From Burkholderiaceae bacterium (GTDB taxonomy: Bacteria > Pseudomonadota > Gammaproteobacteria > Burkholderiales > Burkholderiaceae_E), in contig JAHDXY010000004.1 in the NCBI GenBank assembly GCA_023384005.1, positions 1 to 36,435 on the forward strand: a DNA stretch of 36,435 bases. The letters run 5' to 3'. This document shows positions 15,613 to 24,706 of the stretch, one piece after another (position 1 is the first letter of the stretch; each line of letters begins with the position of its first letter). Under the pieces are notes generated by a model that ran no database searches, was not told the DNA's origin, and saw only the letters and a list, made by a program, of their open reading frames with translations. The translations under genes and the position numbers were made by a program.

Positions 15613-16395
15613 TCAGGCGCGCAGCGCGCCCTCGTCGAGCTCGACGATGAAGTCCGGATCGAACAGCGGGTTCTCGTTCACGCCCTCGCGCGAGTACCCG
15701 CGCGGGTTGCACACGACCCGGGTGCCGTTGACCTGGTAGTCGAAGCTGTCGTGCGTGTGCCCGTGGATCCACAGCGACGCGCGGTGCGCGCCGAGCAGGT
15801 GCTCGGCGTCGGAGACGAAGCTCGCGTTGAGCAGCGAGCCGGCGTAGCGCGGGTGCACGCTCATCGGCGAGGGCGCGTGGTGCGTGATCACCACCGTGGG
15901 GCCGCGATGCGGCGCACGCAGGCTCGAATCGAGCCAGCGCGCGTCGCGCCTGAACAGCGACACCGAGTCGGCCGGAGTGAACAGGTCGCTTGCCGCGCCG
16001 CTCAGCCTGATGCGGCTGAAGTCGCGCGACAGGCGCAGCGCCTGCTCGATCGCCTGGGCGCGCGATTGCGCCTCGGCGAACAATTCGAAGTCGGTCCACA
16101 GCGTCGCTCCGACGAAGCGCACGTTCGCGAGCACGACCTCGCTGCCGTCGAGCAGGTGGACGTGGGTGCCTGCGCACAGCGCTCTCAGCTCTTCGATGGT
16201 GCCGTCGATGCTGCCGCCGTAGAACTCGTGGTTGCCGGGCACGTAGAGCACCGGCTTGTCGAATCCGAGCGCCCACTCCACGGCCTGGCGCGGACGCGAG
16301 ATGTCGCCCGCCAGCACGACCACGTCGGCGTCGTTCGCCGGCCTGTCGAGCACCCCGACGCTCAGGTGCAGGTCCGACAGGACGTTGATCTTCAC
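15613..16395 (-). CDS. Calcineurin-like metallophosphoesterase
   Basis: A 260-residue cytoplasmic protein with the full dimetal phosphoesterase motif set: D8 and H10 in SDLHLS, D31 in LAGDIS, GNHEFY at 54-59, ITHHAPS, and GHTHDSFDY near the C-terminus. The family hydrolyses phosphomono- or diesters; no substrate is evident. Ten bases separate it from nsrR and 25 from the methyltransferase, all on the - strand, so nsrR, this gene and the methyltransferase probably share a transcript. The length is usual for the subfamily that carries a helical insert after the GNHE motif. Confidence 0.9.
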   Translation of the reverse strand: MKINVLSDLHLSVGVLDRPANDADVVVLAGDISRPRQAVEWALGFDKPVLYVPGNHEFYGGSIDGTIEELRALCAGTHVHLLDGSEVVLANVRFVGATLWTDFELFAEAQSRAQAIEQALRLSRDFSRIRLSGAASDLFTPADSVSLFRRDARWLDSSLRAPHRGPTVVITHHAPSPMSVHPRYAGSLLNASFVSDAEHLLGAHRASLWIHGHTHDSFDYQVNGTRVVCNPRGYSREGVNENPLFDPDFIVELDEGALRA

Positions 16396-16405
16396 GCCCG
16401 CACGC

Positions 16406-16831
16406 TCAGCTTTGAAGCCGCGCTCTGTTGCGCGGGCCGGCGATGTCGGCCAGTGTCGTCGCGTCGAGCTCCCTGAAGTAGGCCTGCAGCGCCGAGTCGA
16501 GCACGCCCTTCAGCCTGCAGGTCGGGGTCAGCGAGCACATGTTGGTGCGCTTGTCGAAGCACTCGGCGAGACGGAAGTCGGTCTCGGTGGCGCGAACCAC
16601 GTCGCCGATCCGGATGCCGGCGGCGTCCTTGAGCAGCTGAACGCCGCCGCCCCGCCCGCGCGTGGTCTTGAGCAGACCCCGGTTGGCGAGATCGTTGACG
16701 ATCTTCATCAGGTGGTTCTTCGACACGCCCAGGCGCTCGGCCATTTCGCCGATCGTGACCTGCTCCTGGGGGCGGGCCGCGCAGTACATCAGCACCCTGA
16801 GCGCGTAGTCGGAGTACTCAGCGAGGCGCAT
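16406..16831 (-). CDS. nsrR: NsrR, Rrf2-family nitric-oxide-sensing [Fe-S] repressor
   Basis: A 141-residue winged-helix regulator. The start MRLAEYSDYALRVLMY at 16831 is the family's own N-terminus and follows AGGAAAA; the frame is open a little further upstream. Recognition helix VSKNHLMKIVNDL and wing RGRGGGVQL are typical of NsrR. Three cluster Cys are present: C91 (AECF), C99 and C105 (CSLTPTC). Known role: the [Fe-S] cluster is destroyed by NO, which releases repression of NO-detoxification and repair genes. It is divergent from nnrS, a standard NsrR target, with a candidate operator between them. IscR-type or SufR-type function is less likely because the Cys spacing and NHLMK helix match NsrR. 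Confidence 0.92.
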   Translation of the reverse strand: MRLAEYSDYALRVLMYCAARPQEQVTIGEMAERLGVSKNHLMKIVNDLANRGLLKTTRGRGGGVQLLKDAAGIRIGDVVRATETDFRLAECFDKRTNMCSLTPTCRLKGVLDSALQAYFRELDATTLADIAGPRNRARLQS

Positions 16832-16853
16832 CGATTTTCCTAAACATGCACAC

Positions 16854-16859
16854 AGTATA
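16854..16859 (-). promoter_or_regulatory. Candidate -10 element of nsrR
   Basis: On the - strand TATACT (five of six to TATAAT) ends 22 bases before the nsrR ATG, leaving a short leader with the AGGAAAA ribosome site. No good -35 is seen at the matching distance, so it may need an activator or be weak. Confidence 0.4.
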
Positions 16860-16888
16860 TTGCTTTTAGCGCGATCCAGCATTAAGAT
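16860..16888 (+). promoter_or_regulatory. nnrS: Candidate nnrS promoter
   Basis: TTGCTT (16860-16865) and TAAGAT (16883-16888) are separated by exactly 17 bases and point toward nnrS, with an expected start near 16895. The -10 hexamer overlaps the left end of the NsrR-type dyad. Both boxes are imperfect matches. Confidence 0.45.
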
Positions 16889-16906
16889 TCACGAACAATA
16901 CATCTT
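16884..16906. promoter_or_regulatory. NsrR-type operator upstream of nnrS
   Basis: A 23-base dyad in the 11-1-11 format of NsrR sites. The right arm read on the - strand is AAGATGTATTG, ten of eleven to the published consensus AAGATGYATTT. The left arm AAGATTCACGA keeps the outer AAGAT. It overlaps the -10 and start region of the candidate nnrS promoter, the expected position for repression. Confidence 0.65.
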
Positions 16907-16954
16907 ATCGTCGAAACAGAGCCGCACAGTCGGCGCTCTCACCCTGGTGTCGTG

Positions 16955-18175
16955 ATGTCCGCGCAACCCGTCTTGCCCGCCGCCCCGTCGAAAGCTTCGC
17001 CCGGCGGCCCGAGTTCCCCCTCGACCCGCGGCTGGCCGTTCCTGCGCCTTGGGTTCCGCCCCTTCTACCTCGGCGCCGCGGTGTTCGCGCTGCTCGCACT
17101 GCCGCTTTGGATCGCGCTGTTCCTCGGGCAGACGACGATCGAACCCGCGGCCCCGGCGATGCTGTGGCACGGCCACGAAATGCTGTTCGGCTTCGCGGCG
17201 GCAGTGATCGCCGGATTCCTGCTCACCGCCGGCAAGGCCTGGACCGGGTTGGCGACGCCGCGCGGCGCGTGGCTGGGCGCGCTGGCGGCGCTGTGGCTCG
17301 CGGCGCGCGTCGCCGCGGTCACCGGACCCTATGCGCTGTACGCGGTGCTCGACCTCGTGCTGCTTCCGGCGGTGGCCGCCGTGCTGGTCGCCGTGCTGCT
17401 GCGCGCGGGCAACCGCCGCAACCTGCCGCTGGCATCGATCCTGGTCCTGCTGTCGATCGCCAACCTGGCGTTTCACCTCGCGGTGATCGGCGCGATCGAC
17501 CTGCCCGCACTCGGCGCCCTGCACGCCGCGCTCGCGCTGATCGTGATGATCGAGTGCGTGATGGCCGCGCGCGTGGTGCCGGCGTTCACGATGAGCGCGA
17601 CCCCCGGCCTGAGGCTGCGCATCTCCGCCCGGCTCGGCGTGGCGACGATCGCTGCCAGCGCGCTCGCGCTCGCGCTGTGGGTGTTCGCGCCACCCGGAGC
17701 GCTCACGCTCGCGGCGTTCGCGCTGGCGAGCGCGCTGCACGTCTGGCGCCAGTGGCAGTGGCAGCCCTGGGTGACGCGCACGCGGCCGATCCTGTGGATC
17801 CTGCACGCCGCCTACGCCTGGATCGCCGTCGGCTTCGCGCTGCTCGCGCTGGCTCAGACCGGCTGGATCGGCGAGTCGGCCGGATTGCACGCGCTGGCCG
17901 TCGGCGCGACCGGCGGGCTGATCATCGGAATGATCACGCGCACGGCGCGCGGTCACACCGGCAGGCCGCTGGCGGTATCGCGCGCCGAGGTGCTGGCCTA
18001 TGCGCTGGTGATGGCCGCCGCGACGCTGCGCGTGCTGGTGCCGCTGGTGGCGCCGCAGTGGCTGGTGCCGGCACTGGTGGCCGCGACGCTCGCGTGGTGC
18101 GCGGCCTTCGCGATCTACCTCTTCGTCTACACGCCCTGGCTGTTGAAGACGCGCTTCGACGGCAAGGACGGATGA
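16955..18175 (+). CDS. nnrS: NnrS family heme/copper membrane protein
   Basis: A 406-residue protein with about twelve membrane helices. WPFLRLGFRPFYLGAAVFA at the N-terminus, MLWHGHEMLFGFAAAVIAGFLLTA, and GLIIGMITRTARGHTGRPL are the NnrS signature stretches; the WHGHEM His pair is the presumed metal-binding site. NnrS proteins are induced by NO and protect against nitrosative stress, including damage to iron-sulfur enzymes. A GTG at 16952 is an alternative start; neither has a strong ribosome site. Upstream lies an NsrR-type operator shared with divergent nsrR. Downstream, a 125-base gap with two GC-rich hairpins leads to the DUF2249 gene. Confidence 0.95.
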   Translation: MSAQPVLPAAPSKASPGGPSSPSTRGWPFLRLGFRPFYLGAAVFALLALPLWIALFLGQTTIEPAAPAMLWHGHEMLFGFAAAVIAGFLLTAGKAWTGLATPRGAWLGALAALWLAARVAAVTGPYALYAVLDLVLLPAVAAVLVAVLLRAGNRRNLPLASILVLLSIANLAFHLAVIGAIDLPALGALHAALALIVMIECVMAARVVPAFTMSATPGLRLRISARLGVATIAASALALALWVFAPPGALTLAAFALASALHVWRQWQWQPWVTRTRPILWILHAAYAWIAVGFALLALAQTGWIGESAGLHALAVGATGGLIIGMITRTARGHTGRPLAVSRAEVLAYALVMAAATLRVLVPLVAPQWLVPALVAATLAWCAAFAIYLFVYTPWLLKTRFDGKDG

Positions 18176-18222
18176 CGCCGGCGGTGATCGGCGACGCCAC
18201 CGGCACGATGATTTCCCTCCCG

Positions 18223-18265
18223 CCCGCGCCACGGCGCGGGTCTGCTTCCACCCGCAGTCCGCGGG
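18223..18265 (+). terminator. Twin GC-rich hairpins after nnrS
   Basis: CCCGCGCC (18223-18230) pairs with GGCGCGGG (18233-18240), and CCCGC (18251-18255) pairs with GCGGG (18261-18265). The first is followed by a pyrimidine-rich stretch but no true T-run. They may attenuate or stabilise the transcript before the DUF2249 gene. Nothing else is seen in the 18176-18300 gap. Confidence 0.4.
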
Positions 18266-18300
18266 CTCACTTCAACCAGCTGTCAGGACAAGGACGATTC

Positions 18301-18600
18301 ATGACTGCCACCGTTACCTCCACGCTCGACGTTCGCCAGATCGCACCGCGCGAGCGTCACTCGACCATCTTCGCGTGCTTCGACTCGCTGCAACCCGGGC
18401 AGGCGATGCGACTGGTCAACGACCACGACCCGCGGCCGTTGCGCTACCAGCTCGACGAGCGCTCGCCAGGGCAGTTCGAATGGGCCTATCTCGAGGCGGG
18501 TCCGGAACTCTGGCGCGTGCAGATCGACAAGCTCGAAGCAAGCGCCGCGAAGAAGGCGGGCGGCGACTCGTGCTGCTCTGGAGGAGCCTGCGCGGGCTGA
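18301..18600 (+). CDS. DUF2249 domain protein with C-terminal Cys cluster
   Basis: A 99-residue protein whose core (TLDVRQIAPRERHSTIFACFDSL, LVNDHDPRPLRYQL, WAYLEAGPELWRVQI) is the DUF2249 domain. The family is small, cytoplasmic, often found beside NnrS, Ric/YtfE-type di-iron repair proteins or hemerythrin domains, and has no established biochemistry. After the domain comes a short tail GGDSCCSGGACAG with three Cys in a CCxxxxC arrangement that looks able to bind a metal or cluster; this is not part of the domain. The ATG 18301 start is supported by AGGACGA upstream. Being cotranscribed with nnrS suggests an NO-stress role. A 57-base gap with a strong stem separates it from convergent sufT. 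Confidence 0.88.
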   Translation: MTATVTSTLDVRQIAPRERHSTIFACFDSLQPGQAMRLVNDHDPRPLRYQLDERSPGQFEWAYLEAGPELWRVQIDKLEASAAKKAGGDSCCSGGACAG

Positions 18601-18601
18601 G

Positions 18602-18628
18602 CCGGAGCCGGCGCGCGGCCGGCTCCGG
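18602..18628. terminator. Strong bidirectional hairpin between DUF2249 gene and sufT
   Basis: CCGGAGCCGGC (18602-18612) and GCCGGCTCCGG (18618-18628) form a perfect 11-base stem with a five-base loop, starting one base after the DUF2249 stop and lying between two convergent genes. There is no T-tract, so any termination would be by a non-canonical intrinsic or Rho-assisted route. Confidence 0.65.
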
Positions 18629-18657
18629 TCGATCCCGCGCCTCTCCGGCGCCGGATC

Positions 18658-19203
18658 TCAGAGACCGAGGGCCAGCTGCGCCGCTTCGGACATCATCGAG
18701 CGGTCCCAGGGAGGGTCGAACACGCTCTCGACCGAAACCTCGGCCACGCGCGGAAGCGACTTGAGCTTCTCGCGCACCTCGTCGGCGATCACCTCGCCCA
18801 TTCCGCAACCGGGCGCGGTGAGCGTCATCTTGATCGATATGCGGAACTTCCCGTCGTCGATCGGAAACACGTCGCAGACGTAGATCAGCCCGAGCTCGAC
18901 GATGTTCACCGGGATCTCCGGGTCGTAGCAGGTCTTGAGCGTCTTCCACACCAGCTCGCGCAACTCGTCGGGCCCGACGTAGGCGGGCACCGCGGGCGCG
19001 ACCGGCACCGGCTTGCCGATCGCGTCGGCGTCGGCGCCCCTGAGGCGCATCAGCTGTCCGTCGACCAGCAGCGTGAACGACGCGCCGAGCGCCTGCGTGA
19101 TCTGCGCCGGGAATCCCTCGGGCAACTCGAAAGGCGTGCCGTCGGGAATGCACTCGACGCGCACCGGGCGCGTGGTGACCACCGATTCGCGTTGCGGCAT
19201 CAT
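18658..19203 (-). CDS. sufT: SufT, Fe-S assembly maturation factor (MIP18/DUF59 family)
   Basis: A 181-residue protein. The C-terminal two thirds is a DUF59 domain with LKTCYDPEIPVNIVELGLIYV and the conserved TLTAPGCGMGEVIADEV (active-site-like Cys) and SVESVFDPPWDRSMMS. The N-terminal about 70 residues match the SufT extension (FELPEGFPAQITQALGASFTLLVDGQLMRL). SufT helps transfer Fe-S clusters to high-demand enzymes. The ATG at 19203 overlaps the sufU stop (TGATG), with a second ATG three bases later; either could be used. It is the last gene of the suf operon and converges on the hairpin at 18602-18628. Confidence 0.93.
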   Translation of the reverse strand: MMPQRESVVTTRPVRVECIPDGTPFELPEGFPAQITQALGASFTLLVDGQLMRLRGADADAIGKPVPVAPAVPAYVGPDELRELVWKTLKTCYDPEIPVNIVELGLIYVCDVFPIDDGKFRISIKMTLTAPGCGMGEVIADEVREKLKSLPRVAEVSVESVFDPPWDRSMMSEAAQLALGL

Positions 19204-19685
19204 GACTTCGTCTCCGGCGGGTCGTTCTCGGTGGAGGTGACCGGGTCGTGCGAGCCCGAGAGCGCGTGCGACATCGCGTGCCAGCCGAGCAGCGCGCACT
19301 TGATCCGGCTCGGATAGCGCCGCACGCCGGCCAGGCTGATCAGCTTGCCCAGTTGCGCTCCCTCGGGTTCGCGCTGTCCGGTGAGCACCTCGCGAAAGCG
19401 CTGCTGCATCTGCTCGGCGGTTGCGACGTCGCGACCGCGAATCGCCTCGGTCATCATCGACGCCGAGGCGATGCAGATCGCGCAGCCCTGGCCGGAGAAG
19501 CGCACGTCGTTCACCTTGCCCTCGGCCACGTCGAGCGTGACCTGCAGGTCGTCGCCGCACTGCGGGTTGTGCCCGCGCGCCTGGTGCGTCGGCGCGGGTA
19601 GCGTCCCGAAGTTGCGCGGCGTGCGCTTGTGCTCCATGACCACGTCCTGGTAGAGCGCGTTTTCGGCCGATGTCGGCTCGCTCAT
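19200..19685 (-). CDS. sufU: SufU-type zinc sulfurtransferase / IscU-like protein
   Basis: A 161-residue IscU-fold protein. Zinc ligands match SufU: C43 and D45 (NPQCGDD), C68 (GQGCAIC) and C130 (RIKCALL). An insert between the second and third ligand regions (roughly 84-108) is the feature separating SufU from IscU. The C-terminal tail after ALSGSHD is polar and unconserved. SufU receives persulfide sulfur from SufS by zinc-ligand exchange and passes it to SufB. Its start overlaps the sufS stop by four bases and its stop overlaps sufT. Presence of SufU rather than SufE is usual in Gram-positives and in part of the proteobacteria. Confidence 0.94.
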   Translation of the reverse strand: MSEPTSAENALYQDVVMEHKRTPRNFGTLPAPTHQARGHNPQCGDDLQVTLDVAEGKVNDVRFSGQGCAICIASASMMTEAIRGRDVATAEQMQQRFREVLTGQREPEGAQLGKLISLAGVRRYPSRIKCALLGWHAMSHALSGSHDPVTSTENDPPETKS

Positions 19686-20938
19686 CGCAGCACCTCCATC
19701 GCGCGAGCGACGCCGGCGAGCAGGCGTTCGACCTCATCGTGCGTGTTGTACAGCGCGAACGAGGCGCGCGTCGTCGGCCCCAGCCCGAGGTGATCGATCA
19801 GAGGTTGCGCGCAGTGGTGGCCGGTGCGCACGGCGACGCCCTGTTCGTCGAGCAGCGTGCCGATGTCGTGCGGATGCGCGCCCTGCGCGACGAAGGAGAC
19901 GATCGCCGAGGCGCTGGCCTCGGGCGACAGCACCGTGACGCCCTCGATCGCCGCGAGTCCGGCGGCCGCGTTGGCGCGAAGCGCGCGCACGTGCGCGTCG
20001 ATCTCCCCGCGCCCTACCTTGTCGATGAATGCCGCCGCGGCGGCGAGGCCCACCGCCCCGGCCACGTTCGGCGTGCCGCCTTCGAGCCGCGCGGGCAGTT
20101 CGGCGAAGCTGGCCCCGGTCTGCGTGACCCACTGCACCATGTCGCCGCCAAAGCGCAGCGGCACCAGGCGCTCGAGCGCGGCGCGCCGCCCGACAAGCAC
20201 TCCAGTGCCCATCGGCCCGTACATCTTGTGGCCCGAGAACGCCATGAAGTCGCACGCCAGCGCGTCGATCGCCGGCACCTCGTGCGACACCGCCTGCGCG
20301 GCGTCGAGCACGGTAAGCGCGCCGGCCTCGGCGGCGAGCGCGAGCATCTCCTCGAAGGGCGGGCGCTCGCCGGTGGCGTTGGCGCAGGCCGTGACCGCGA
20401 AGACCCGCGTGCGCGGCGACAGGAGCCGCGCGAGATCGCGCGCGTCGAGCCGGCCCTGCGCGTCGGGCTGCAGGATCGAGAGCGTCGCCCCGCTGCGCCT
20501 GGCCGCCTGTTGCCAGGGCACCAGGTTGGCGTGGTGCTCGATGCCGCTCACGATGATCTGGTCGCCGGGCTCGATCACCGGGGGGCGCTCGCCGCCGATG
20601 GACAGCCCCAGCGCGACCATGTTCAGCGCGTCGGTCGTGCCCGAAGTGAACACCAGCTCGTGCGACGGGCCGGCGCCGACATAACGCTTGAGGTCCTCGC
20701 GCGCGCGCTCGAAGGCGTCGGTCGCGCGCTGGCTCAAGGTGTGCACGCCACGGTGGATGTTCGCCCGGTCGCGATGCTCGAATCCGCGCATCGCGTCGAG
20801 CACCGGCTGCGCGATCTGCGTCGTGGCCGCGTTGTCCAGGTAGGCGAGCGGCGCGCCGTTGATTGTCTGCTCGAGCACCGGAAAGAGCTCGCGCAAGGCG
20901 CGCAGGCCGGTCGGGTTCGGTTGACTGGTGTCATCCAT
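19682..20938 (-). CDS. sufS: SufS cysteine desulfurase (class II)
   Basis: A 418-residue PLP enzyme that removes sulfur from cysteine for cluster assembly. LAYLDNAATTQIAQPVLDAM opens the catalytic fold, SGIEHHANLVPW holds the PLP-stacking His, K238 in SGHKMYGPMG is the Schiff-base lysine, and C376 in VRTGHHCAQPL is the persulfide Cys in the short class II loop. The ATG at 20938 overlaps the sufD stop by eight bases and the stop overlaps the sufU start. Complete, with no sign of decay. Confidence 0.96.
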   Translation of the reverse strand: MDDTSQPNPTGLRALRELFPVLEQTINGAPLAYLDNAATTQIAQPVLDAMRGFEHRDRANIHRGVHTLSQRATDAFERAREDLKRYVGAGPSHELVFTSGTTDALNMVALGLSIGGERPPVIEPGDQIIVSGIEHHANLVPWQQAARRSGATLSILQPDAQGRLDARDLARLLSPRTRVFAVTACANATGERPPFEEMLALAAEAGALTVLDAAQAVSHEVPAIDALACDFMAFSGHKMYGPMGTGVLVGRRAALERLVPLRFGGDMVQWVTQTGASFAELPARLEGGTPNVAGAVGLAAAAAFIDKVGRGEIDAHVRALRANAAAGLAAIEGVTVLSPEASASAIVSFVAQGAHPHDIGTLLDEQGVAVRTGHHCAQPLIDHLGLGPTTRASFALYNTHDEVERLLAGVARAMEVLR

Positions 20939-22310
20939 GTCGCACCTCCAGCGCGGCGTGGGCGCCGTCGAACTGACTGCCCGCCACGCGGCGCAGCAGC
21001 GCGTCGACCTCCAGCGCCTGCACGAGTTCGGGTTCGCCCAGGCTGCGTTGCAGCAGCGCGCTGGCCATCCCCTCGATGATCAGCGCGCGCGCGTGCTGTT
21101 CGTCCAGGCCGCGCTGGCGCGCGTAGAACAGCGCGTCTTCGGGCACCGCGCCCCAGGTCGCGCCGTGCGCCGCCTGCACGTTGTCGTGGTGGATCTCCAG
21201 GTGCGGGCGCAGCACCAGCCGTGGCTGGCCACCGGTCGGGATGCCGCTCAGGCGTTGCCGTACCTGCGATTCGTCGGCACCCGGGGCTATTCGCGTGTGC
21301 GCGTTGACCACCGCGCGCGCGGCGCCGCTGGCGAGCACCAGCGCCTCGACGTCGCTCGACGTGTGCGTGCCCTCGTGCTCGACCCTCACCTGCTGCTCGA
21401 TCGCCGAACCGGGCGCGAACAGCACCCCCGCGAGGCTCGCGCTCGCGCGTTCGCCCTGCAGGTCGATCCGGTTGCGCTGCAGGTGATAGCCGCTGCCCGA
21501 AGCGATCAGCGCCTGGACGTAGCGCGCGCCGCGATCGAGCCTGGCGTGCAGGTGGTGCGCGACGCTGTCGCGCGCGCCCGGCGCGGCGATGCGAAGGTGG
21601 TGCAGCGTGGCGCCCTCGCCCAGTCGCAGGTGGACCTGCAGGTTCTGTACCTGCGCCGCCTGCGCTTCGCTGCCCGGTTCGACCTGCGCGTCGCCCGGAT
21701 CGCGCTGCGCGTCGGCCGGCCCTGCATCGTGCGATTCGACCAGCACGCAGCGCACGCCCGCGGCCACTTCGAGCACCAGCAGCGGCGCCTCGACCGACTC
21801 GCGCGATTCGTGGCGCAGTCGCAGCCACACCGGCTCGGCCGAAGACGGCGCGTCGCCGACGCTGCGCTGGTCGGCGCCGCTACTGGCGTCGGCGGCGATG
21901 TCCGCGTTGCCGCCGCCGGCTCCGTCGCCGCTGCCATCGCCACCTACGCGCAGGCGCAGGCCGTCGCGGCACAGCGCGCGGTGCGCCCAGCCGAAGGGCG
22001 CGGCGTCGGCGTCGTCGCCGGGCAGCGGCAGGCCGTCGAACAACTCGGCGCGCTGCTTCGGATCGCCAGCGTCCAGCCAGCGGGCTTCGACCACGCCCTG
22101 CGGCGTTTGCCCTACGGGATCCAGCGTCCAGCCGGGGCTGGCGATCGGAGCGCTTTCGGGCTGCGCCGCCAGCGCTCCCGCTTCACCGCCCAGCCACACT
22201 TCGGCCGCCGGCGGGGGCAGGTGACGAAAGGCTTCGGCGCTGCGCGCTATCCAGCCCTGCGTCGCGATCTGCTCGCGCGCTGCGAGTGCGTCGGCTCGGG
22301 CAGTGTTCAT
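20931..22310 (-). CDS. sufD: SufD, Fe-S scaffold complex subunit
   Basis: A 459-residue SufBD-family protein. The C-terminal beta-helix core is conserved (SDVEALVLASGAARAVVNAHTRIAPGADESQVRQRL, then EIHHDNVQAAHGATWGAVPEDALFYARQRGL). With SufB and SufC it forms the SufBC2D scaffold and helps load iron. Residues about 118-145 form a Gly/Asp/Ser-rich insertion (GGDGSGDGAGGG and following) that is not part of the usual fold and probably forms a disordered loop. Four bases separate it from sufC; its stop overlaps the sufS start. The N-terminal region is poorly conserved, as is normal for SufD. Confidence 0.93.
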   Translation of the reverse strand: MNTARADALAAREQIATQGWIARSAEAFRHLPPPAAEVWLGGEAGALAAQPESAPIASPGWTLDPVGQTPQGVVEARWLDAGDPKQRAELFDGLPLPGDDADAAPFGWAHRALCRDGLRLRVGGDGSGDGAGGGNADIAADASSGADQRSVGDAPSSAEPVWLRLRHESRESVEAPLLVLEVAAGVRCVLVESHDAGPADAQRDPGDAQVEPGSEAQAAQVQNLQVHLRLGEGATLHHLRIAAPGARDSVAHHLHARLDRGARYVQALIASGSGYHLQRNRIDLQGERASASLAGVLFAPGSAIEQQVRVEHEGTHTSSDVEALVLASGAARAVVNAHTRIAPGADESQVRQRLSGIPTGGQPRLVLRPHLEIHHDNVQAAHGATWGAVPEDALFYARQRGLDEQHARALIIEGMASALLQRSLGEPELVQALEVDALLRRVAGSQFDGAHAALEVRHG

Positions 22311-22314
22311 GGCC

Positions 22315-23085
22315 TCAAGCCTCCTCGGGTTCGGCCGCGCGCACGAATCCGCTGCGCGCGATCTCGCGCGCCAGCGCCAGGCCGCCGGTCTCGGCGATCG
22401 TCCCGCGGTCGAGCCGCAGCACCTGGTCCGGGCCCAGAAGCTCGATCAGTTGCAGGTAGTGCGAAACCACGACGAACGCGGTGCCCTTCTCGCGCAGGCC
22501 TTGCACCAGTTTCACCACCGCGCGCACGCCGTCCACGTCCATGCCCGAATCGATCTCGTCGAGCAGCGCGAGCCGCGGCTCGAGCAGCGCGAGCTGCAGC
22601 AGTTCGTTGCGCTTGCGCTCGCCGCCGGAGAAGCCGTCGTTCACCGGACGCGCCAGCATCGCCTCGGGCAGGCCGAGTCGCGCTGCCGCCTCGCGCGCGC
22701 CTTCGAGGAAGTCGAAGGCGTCGAGCGGGGATTCGCCGCGCGACTGGCGCACCGCGTTCAACGCGGTGCGGATGAACAGGTTGTTCTTCACGCCCGGAAT
22801 CTCGGGCGGCGCCTGGAACGACACGAAGAGCCCCGCGCGGGCACGCTCTTCGGCGCTGAGCGCGAGCAGGTCCTTGCCGTCGAAGCGCGCCTGTCCCCCG
22901 GCGACGCGATAGCGCGGATGGCCCGCGAGCGTGAGTCCGAGCGTGCTCTTGCCGCTGCCGTTGGCGCCCATCAGCACCACCAGCGCGCCGGCGGGCACGT
23001 CGAGCGAGACCGATTCGAGCACCCGGCGTTCGCCGACGTCGACGCACAGTTCACGGACCTGCAGCAGCGATTCGGTGGAAGTCAT
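22315..23085 (-). CDS. sufC: SufC, ABC-type ATPase of the Fe-S scaffold
   Basis: A 256-residue ABC ATPase without membrane partners, as expected for SufC. Walker A is GANGSGKST at 40-48, the Q-loop lies in FVSFQAPPEIPGVKN (a SufC-specific sequence), the signature is FSGGERKRNE, and Walker B with D-loop is LALLDEIDSGMD. It drives conformational change in SufBC2D. AAGGAAC precedes ATG 23085, 33 bases after the sufB stop. Confidence 0.97.
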   Translation of the reverse strand: MTSTESLLQVRELCVDVGERRVLESVSLDVPAGALVVLMGANGSGKSTLGLTLAGHPRYRVAGGQARFDGKDLLALSAEERARAGLFVSFQAPPEIPGVKNNLFIRTALNAVRQSRGESPLDAFDFLEGAREAAARLGLPEAMLARPVNDGFSGGERKRNELLQLALLEPRLALLDEIDSGMDVDGVRAVVKLVQGLREKGTAFVVVSHYLQLIELLGPDQVLRLDRGTIAETGGLALAREIARSGFVRAAEPEEA

Positions 23086-23118
23086 GCTTGTTCCTTTGCG
23101 ATGTCCAGGTTCGCGCGA

Positions 23119-24559
<1,441 letters not shown>

Positions 24560-24570
<11 letters not shown>

Positions 24571-24670
24571 TTCTTTGCTCCCTGTCGATGCCGCAGGCGA
24601 TGCCGCCGGCGCGTCGCCCGCGCGGCGCACCGGCTGCGCTTGCGCGTGCGATCGGCTTGGCGATGGTCAT
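24560..24670 (-). other. Possible 36-codon leader ORF overlapping the sufB start
   Basis: On the - strand an ATG at 24670, about 17 bases after the predicted suf transcription start, opens a frame of 36 Arg/Ala-rich codons ending in TGA inside the first codons of sufB (overlap 11 bases, different frame). Translation could couple to sufB. The upstream ribosome match is weak (GAGAAG) and the peptide has no recognisable motif, so chance is quite possible in GC-rich DNA. Confidence 0.25.
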
Positions 24671-24685
24671 CGCTGCGCTTCTCAT

Positions 24686-24706
24686 AGATGCATATTATAT
24701 GCATCT
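24686..24706. promoter_or_regulatory. Perfect Rrf2/NsrR-like palindrome over the suf -10 box
   Basis: AGATGCATAT (24686-24695) and ATATGCATCT (24697-24706) are exact inverted copies around one central T. Extending to the 11-1-11 format, the right arm read on the - strand is AAGATGCATAT, ten of eleven to the NsrR consensus AAGATGYATTT. It contains the suf -10 hexamer at its centre, so binding would block polymerase. Confidence 0.75.

Noticed and set aside
18223-18265. Small RNA or riboswitch before the DUF2249 gene
   Set aside because: Only two short GC hairpins are visible, without a recognised aptamer core or terminator/antiterminator pairing.
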